Shown here: one piece after another, positions 5,105 to 7,293 of the stretch
Layout of the letters: each line of letters starts with the position of its first letter
Position numbering within the stretch: the stretch's first letter is position 1
Assembly: GCA_019413245.1 (NCBI GenBank)
Contig: DXNX01000126.1
Location: 1 to 7,293, forward strand
Direction: 5' to 3'
Length of the DNA: 7,293 nt
DNA from: Oscillospiraceae bacterium
GTDB taxonomy: Bacteria; Bacillota; Clostridia; Oscillospirales; Ruminococcaceae
Made by a program: the position numbers and the translations under genes
Notes under the pieces: model-generated
The model's database searches: none
What the model was told of the DNA's origin: nothing
What the model saw: the letters and a program-made list of their open reading frames with translations, nothing else

Positions 5105-5351
5105 ATTTAAATTTATTCCTTACTCACCGGCCCCAGCCGGTGAGAAGGCCGTCCCGGAGGGGTGGCCGCACAACGGGTCCAGGGCGAAGCCCTGGTCGGC
5201 GTCCACCGCCTCGAAACGGTGGCGGTTTTTCCGTCGCTTTTTGGCGGCAAAAAGCGACAGCCCTCCGGCAGGATGCCGCTACGCCCGGCAGCAACGCGGC
5301 CAACCACCCCCTCCGCCGCTGCGCGGCACCTCCCCTTACACAGGGGAGGCT
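5105..5351 (+). repeat. Family B structured repeat, copy B3
   Basis: This is the third copy. Hairpin I (5123-5131 with 5136-5144), Ib (5147-5155 with 5159-5167) and III (5203-5208 with 5217-5222) match the other copies. Hairpin II is CCAGGGC-GAA-GCCCTGG (5179-5195). Hairpin IV is an 11-bp stem (5233-5243 with 5248-5258) in which two inner pairs differ from B1, each with the matching change on the opposite arm. The terminal module is at 5315-5327 and 5329-5349. A one-base insertion near 5172 relative to B1 and B2 shifts any reading frame across the repeat. Confidence 0.85.
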
Positions 5352-5365
5352 TGGGGTTTCTCACC

Positions 5366-5461
5366 CGGCCATTGGCCGCTTTTCGCGGCCGACCTATTTC
5401 GGAACCAACACTTCGTGTTGGTTTTTGCATCGTGCTGCGCACGATTTCGCAGCATAGCTGC
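5366..5461. other. Cluster of consecutive perfect hairpins
   Basis: Between B3 and the uxuA terminator lie several perfect hairpins in tandem: GGCCGC-TTTTC-GCGGCC (5374-5390, sharing bases with CGGCC-ATT-GGCCG at 5366-5378); AACCAACAC-TTC-GTGTTGGTT followed by TTT (5403-5426), which would work as a plus-strand intrinsic terminator; ATCGTGC-TGC-GCACGAT (5429-5445); and GCAGC-ATA-GCTGC (5449-5461). No gene is seen on the plus strand upstream for the terminator-like hairpin to serve. Confidence 0.6.
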
Positions 5462-5467
5462 TCAAGC

Positions 5468-5498
5468 AAAAAAAAGCCCGCACCGGGCAGGTGCGGGC
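5468..5498 (-). terminator. Rho-independent terminator of the uxu transcript
   Basis: On the minus strand, GCCCGCACC (5490-5498) pairs perfectly with GGTGCGGGC (5476-5484) around a 5-nt loop. Eight Ts follow (5468-5475). It starts about 20 nt after the uxuA stop codon. Confidence 0.95.
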
Positions 5499-5517
5499 CG
5501 AAAACAGCGCTCTGTTT

Positions 5518-6615
5518 TTACTTCTTCTTTTCCTCGTCCAGACGGTCGAGCAGGTCCCAGACGCCCAGCATATACTGGATGCCCAGGGCACGGTCGTACT
5601 TGCCGTAGCCGGGGCGGCAGTTGCCGGGGCCTTCCTCCCACAGCTGACGGCCGTGGTCGGGACGGATGTACCCGTTGAAGCCGCAGTCATGGTAGGCGCG
5701 CAGGATCTCGATGATGCCGGTCTCGCCGCAGCAGTCGCGGTGAGCAGCCTCACTGAAGTCGCCGTTGGGGAAGTGATGGATGTTGCGGATGTGGGCGAAA
5801 GCGATGCGGTCGCAATGCTTGCGCACGATGTCGGCAACGTTGTTGTTGGGGTTGGCGTTCAGACTGCCGGAGCAGAGCGTCAGGCAGTTGTACGGATCGT
5901 CCACCATGGTCAGGAAGCGCTGGATGCTCTCCTCGTCCACCATCAGGCGGGGCAGACCGAAGATATCCCATGGCGGGTCGTCCATGTGAATGGCCATCTT
6001 GATGTCGCATTCACGGCAGGTGGGCATGATGGCTTCCAGGAAGTACTTCAGGTTGTCCCACAGCTTCTCCTTGGTGACGGGGGCATAGGCCTTGAACAGC
6101 TCGTCCAGCTTGGCCATGCGCTCCGGCTCCCAGCCGGGGAAGGTCATGTGGTACTTCTCGGTGAAACTCAGGATGTACTCGGCCATGGCCTTGTAGTCAT
6201 CCTTGATCATGTCCTTCTGGTAGAACAGGGCAGTGGAGCCGTCGCCCACCGGGTGGAACAGGTCGGTGCGGGTCCAGTCGAAGATGGGCATGAAGTTGTA
6301 GCAGATGACCTTCACGCCGAACTTGGACAGGTTGCGGATGCACTGCTTGTAGTTTTCGATCAGGGCGTCACGGGTGGGCAGACCGATCTTGATGTCGTCG
6401 TGCACGTTGACAGACTCCACCACGTCGGCGTTGAAGCCGGCGGCTTCGATCTGGTCCACGACCTTCTTGATCTCGTCCACTTCCCAGACTTCGCCGGGCA
6501 TCTTGTCATGCAGGGCCCAGACGATGGTGGAAACGCCGGGGATCTGTTTGATGTCGCCCAGGGTGATGGGGTCGTTGCCCTCACCATACCAGCGCCATCC
6601 CATTTGCATAGGCAT
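5518..6615 (-). CDS. uxuA: Mannonate dehydratase
   Basis: This 365-residue protein is full length for UxuA of Gram-positive bacteria. UxuA (EC 4.2.1.8) removes water from D-mannonate to give 2-keto-3-deoxy-D-gluconate in cytoplasmic glucuronate catabolism, using a divalent metal in a TIM barrel. Family signatures seen are CYNFMPIFDWTRTDL (105-119), MAIHMDDPPW (207-216), CSGS (248-251), FAHIRN (273-278), YIRPDHGR (316-323) and GYGKYDRALG (336-345). His210, Cys248, His275 and Asp320 are the likely metal ligands, by family comparison. The first ATG is chosen because AAGGAGG lies 7 nt upstream (6623-6629). The gene follows the uxuB-like gene by 53 nt with no terminator between them and ends at a strong terminator, so it is the last gene of its transcript. 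Confidence 0.96.
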   Translation of the reverse strand: MPMQMGWRWYGEGNDPITLGDIKQIPGVSTIVWALHDKMPGEVWEVDEIKKVVDQIEAAGFNADVVESVNVHDDIKIGLPTRDALIENYKQCIRNLSKFGVKVICYNFMPIFDWTRTDLFHPVGDGSTALFYQKDMIKDDYKAMAEYILSFTEKYHMTFPGWEPERMAKLDELFKAYAPVTKEKLWDNLKYFLEAIMPTCRECDIKMAIHMDDPPWDIFGLPRLMVDEESIQRFLTMVDDPYNCLTLCSGSLNANPNNNVADIVRKHCDRIAFAHIRNIHHFPNGDFSEAAHRDCCGETGIIEILRAYHDCGFNGYIRPDHGRQLWEEGPGNCRPGYGKYDRALGIQYMLGVWDLLDRLDEEKKK

Positions 6616-6668
6616 AGGTTGTCCTCCTTTATATTGGGTTCAAATCACACTCCGCAGGGAGCGTTGGA

Positions 6669-7293
6669 TTACTGCAGGGCTTCGTGCAGGGTCTTGCGCA
6701 CGGCGCCGGGGCCGGCCAGTTCCGCCACGAAGTACTGTTCGATCTTGTCGGCCAGAACGGTCTGGGTCAGATCGGTGCCGAAGATGGAAGCGTTGTTCAG
6801 GATGCCCTTCAGCTGGCCATTGTAGGTCTCGGGCTTGCCCACTTCGATGCCGGCGAGCTTGGCCTGCAGGTCATCCTTCAGCGGATCGGCGGAGACTTCG
6901 AAAGCCTTGCCTTCGTCGTCCACAGCCAGCAGGTAACGCAGCCAGCCGGCCAGAGCCAGAGGAATGGAGACCAGGGTGTTCAGGTCGCGGCCTTCGGCGA
7001 TGTAGCTCTTGATGGTCTCACCGAAGCGGATGCCCACCTTCTGGGAGGTATCGGTGGCGATACGCTGGGGAGCGTCGGGCATGAAGGGGTTGGGCAGGCG
7101 CTGCTCCACGACCTCGTCGATGAAGGCCTTGGGGTCCAGGATCTTGGGATCAACGACCACAGGCAGACCTTCCTGGTAGCCCAAGCGCTTGATGAGGGCG
7201 ACGATGTCGGCGTCCTTCATCTCATCGCAGATCAGGGTGTAGCCCAGCATGCAGCCGTACACGCTCATGGCGGTGTGCAGCGGGTTCAGGCAG
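6669..7293 (-). CDS. uxuB: Mannitol dehydrogenase family, probable D-fructuronate reductase (3' part)
   Basis: The 5' part of the gene lies beyond the window. The visible 207 codons begin CLNPLHTAMSVYGC and encode the C-terminal helical domain of long-chain polyol dehydrogenases. In this family the catalytic Lys-x4-Asn-x2-His set falls here: Asn and His are seen in LNPLH, and the lysine would be just outside. Further support comes from the VEQRLPNPFMPDAPQRIATD region, which includes the common LPNPF(M)-D-x-R-I-A-D-like segment, and from SIPLALAGWLRYL. The family includes mannitol dehydrogenase, fructuronate reductase (EC 1.1.1.57, UxuB) and tagaturonate reductase (UxaB). UxuB is preferred because uxuA follows directly and takes its product. 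Confidence is high for the family and moderate for the substrate. Confidence 0.88.
   Translation of the reverse strand, partial: CLNPLHTAMSVYGCMLGYTLICDEMKDADIVALIKRLGYQEGLPVVVDPKILDPKAFIDEVVEQRLPNPFMPDAPQRIATDTSQKVGIRFGETIKSYIAEGRDLNTLVSIPLALAGWLRYLLAVDDEGKAFEVSADPLKDDLQAKLAGIEVGKPETYNGQLKGILNNASIFGTDLTQTVLADKIEQYFVAELAGPGAVRKTLHEALQ

Noticed and set aside
6640..6668. A terminator between the uxuB-like gene and uxuA
   Set aside because: Only a 4-bp CTCC/GGAG hairpin is present, without a U-tract.
5491..6825. A 444-codon open frame on the plus strand opposite uxuA
   Set aside because: It is the antisense shadow of clear uxuA and uxuB homology. Its translation is Val/His/Gly-rich, as expected for antisense of GC-rich genes, and it has no recognisable domain.

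Overview
The window reads as the end of an assembled contig from a GC-rich gut Firmicute, most likely Oscillospiraceae of the Faecalibacterium / Gemmiger / Subdoligranulum kind. That placement is inference. It rests on the GC-rich coding style, strong AGGAGG ribosome binding sites, the gene families present, and abundant GC-rich intergenic repeats of a type I associate with these genomes. The first 19 bases are the Tn5 mosaic-end sequence used in Nextera libraries, so they are a sequencing artefact.

All six complete genes and one partial gene lie on the minus strand, so transcription runs from high to low coordinates. From right to left they are: the 3' part of a mannitol-dehydrogenase-family gene, probably D-fructuronate reductase (uxuB, cut by the window edge); mannonate dehydratase (uxuA), ending at a strong terminator at 5468-5498; a small orphan lipoprotein gene with its own promoter and terminator; a probable three-gene operon of an EamA/DMT transporter, a DUF5662 protein (start re-assigned to a GTG at 2801) and a YbaK/EbsC-type aminoacyl-tRNA deacylase-like protein, ending at a terminator at 1705-1726; and a DegV-family lipid-binding protein with its own extended -10 promoter, a hairpin in its leader and its own terminator. 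The uxuB-uxuA pair gives two consecutive steps of glucuronate breakdown (fructuronate to mannonate to 2-keto-3-deoxygluconate). The other units are ordinary housekeeping or poorly characterised genes with no visible link to each other.

The three gene-free stretches (20-683, 3793-4185, 4795-5517) are filled largely by repeats. Family B (three copies of about 247 nt) and family A (two copies of about 144 nt with inverted ends) share a terminal module: a hairpin with 7-bp CCTCCCC/GGGGAGG arms followed by a second, variable hairpin. Several stems differ between copies by paired, compensating changes, while reading frames across the repeats are broken by single-base indels. The repeats therefore look like structured non-coding elements (RNA or DNA hairpins), not genes. 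All three B copies point the same way, opposite to the genes. This repeat system is the most interesting content of the window. Apart from the hairpins listed, I saw nothing recognisable in 20-37, 231-297, 596-610 or 3809-3882.
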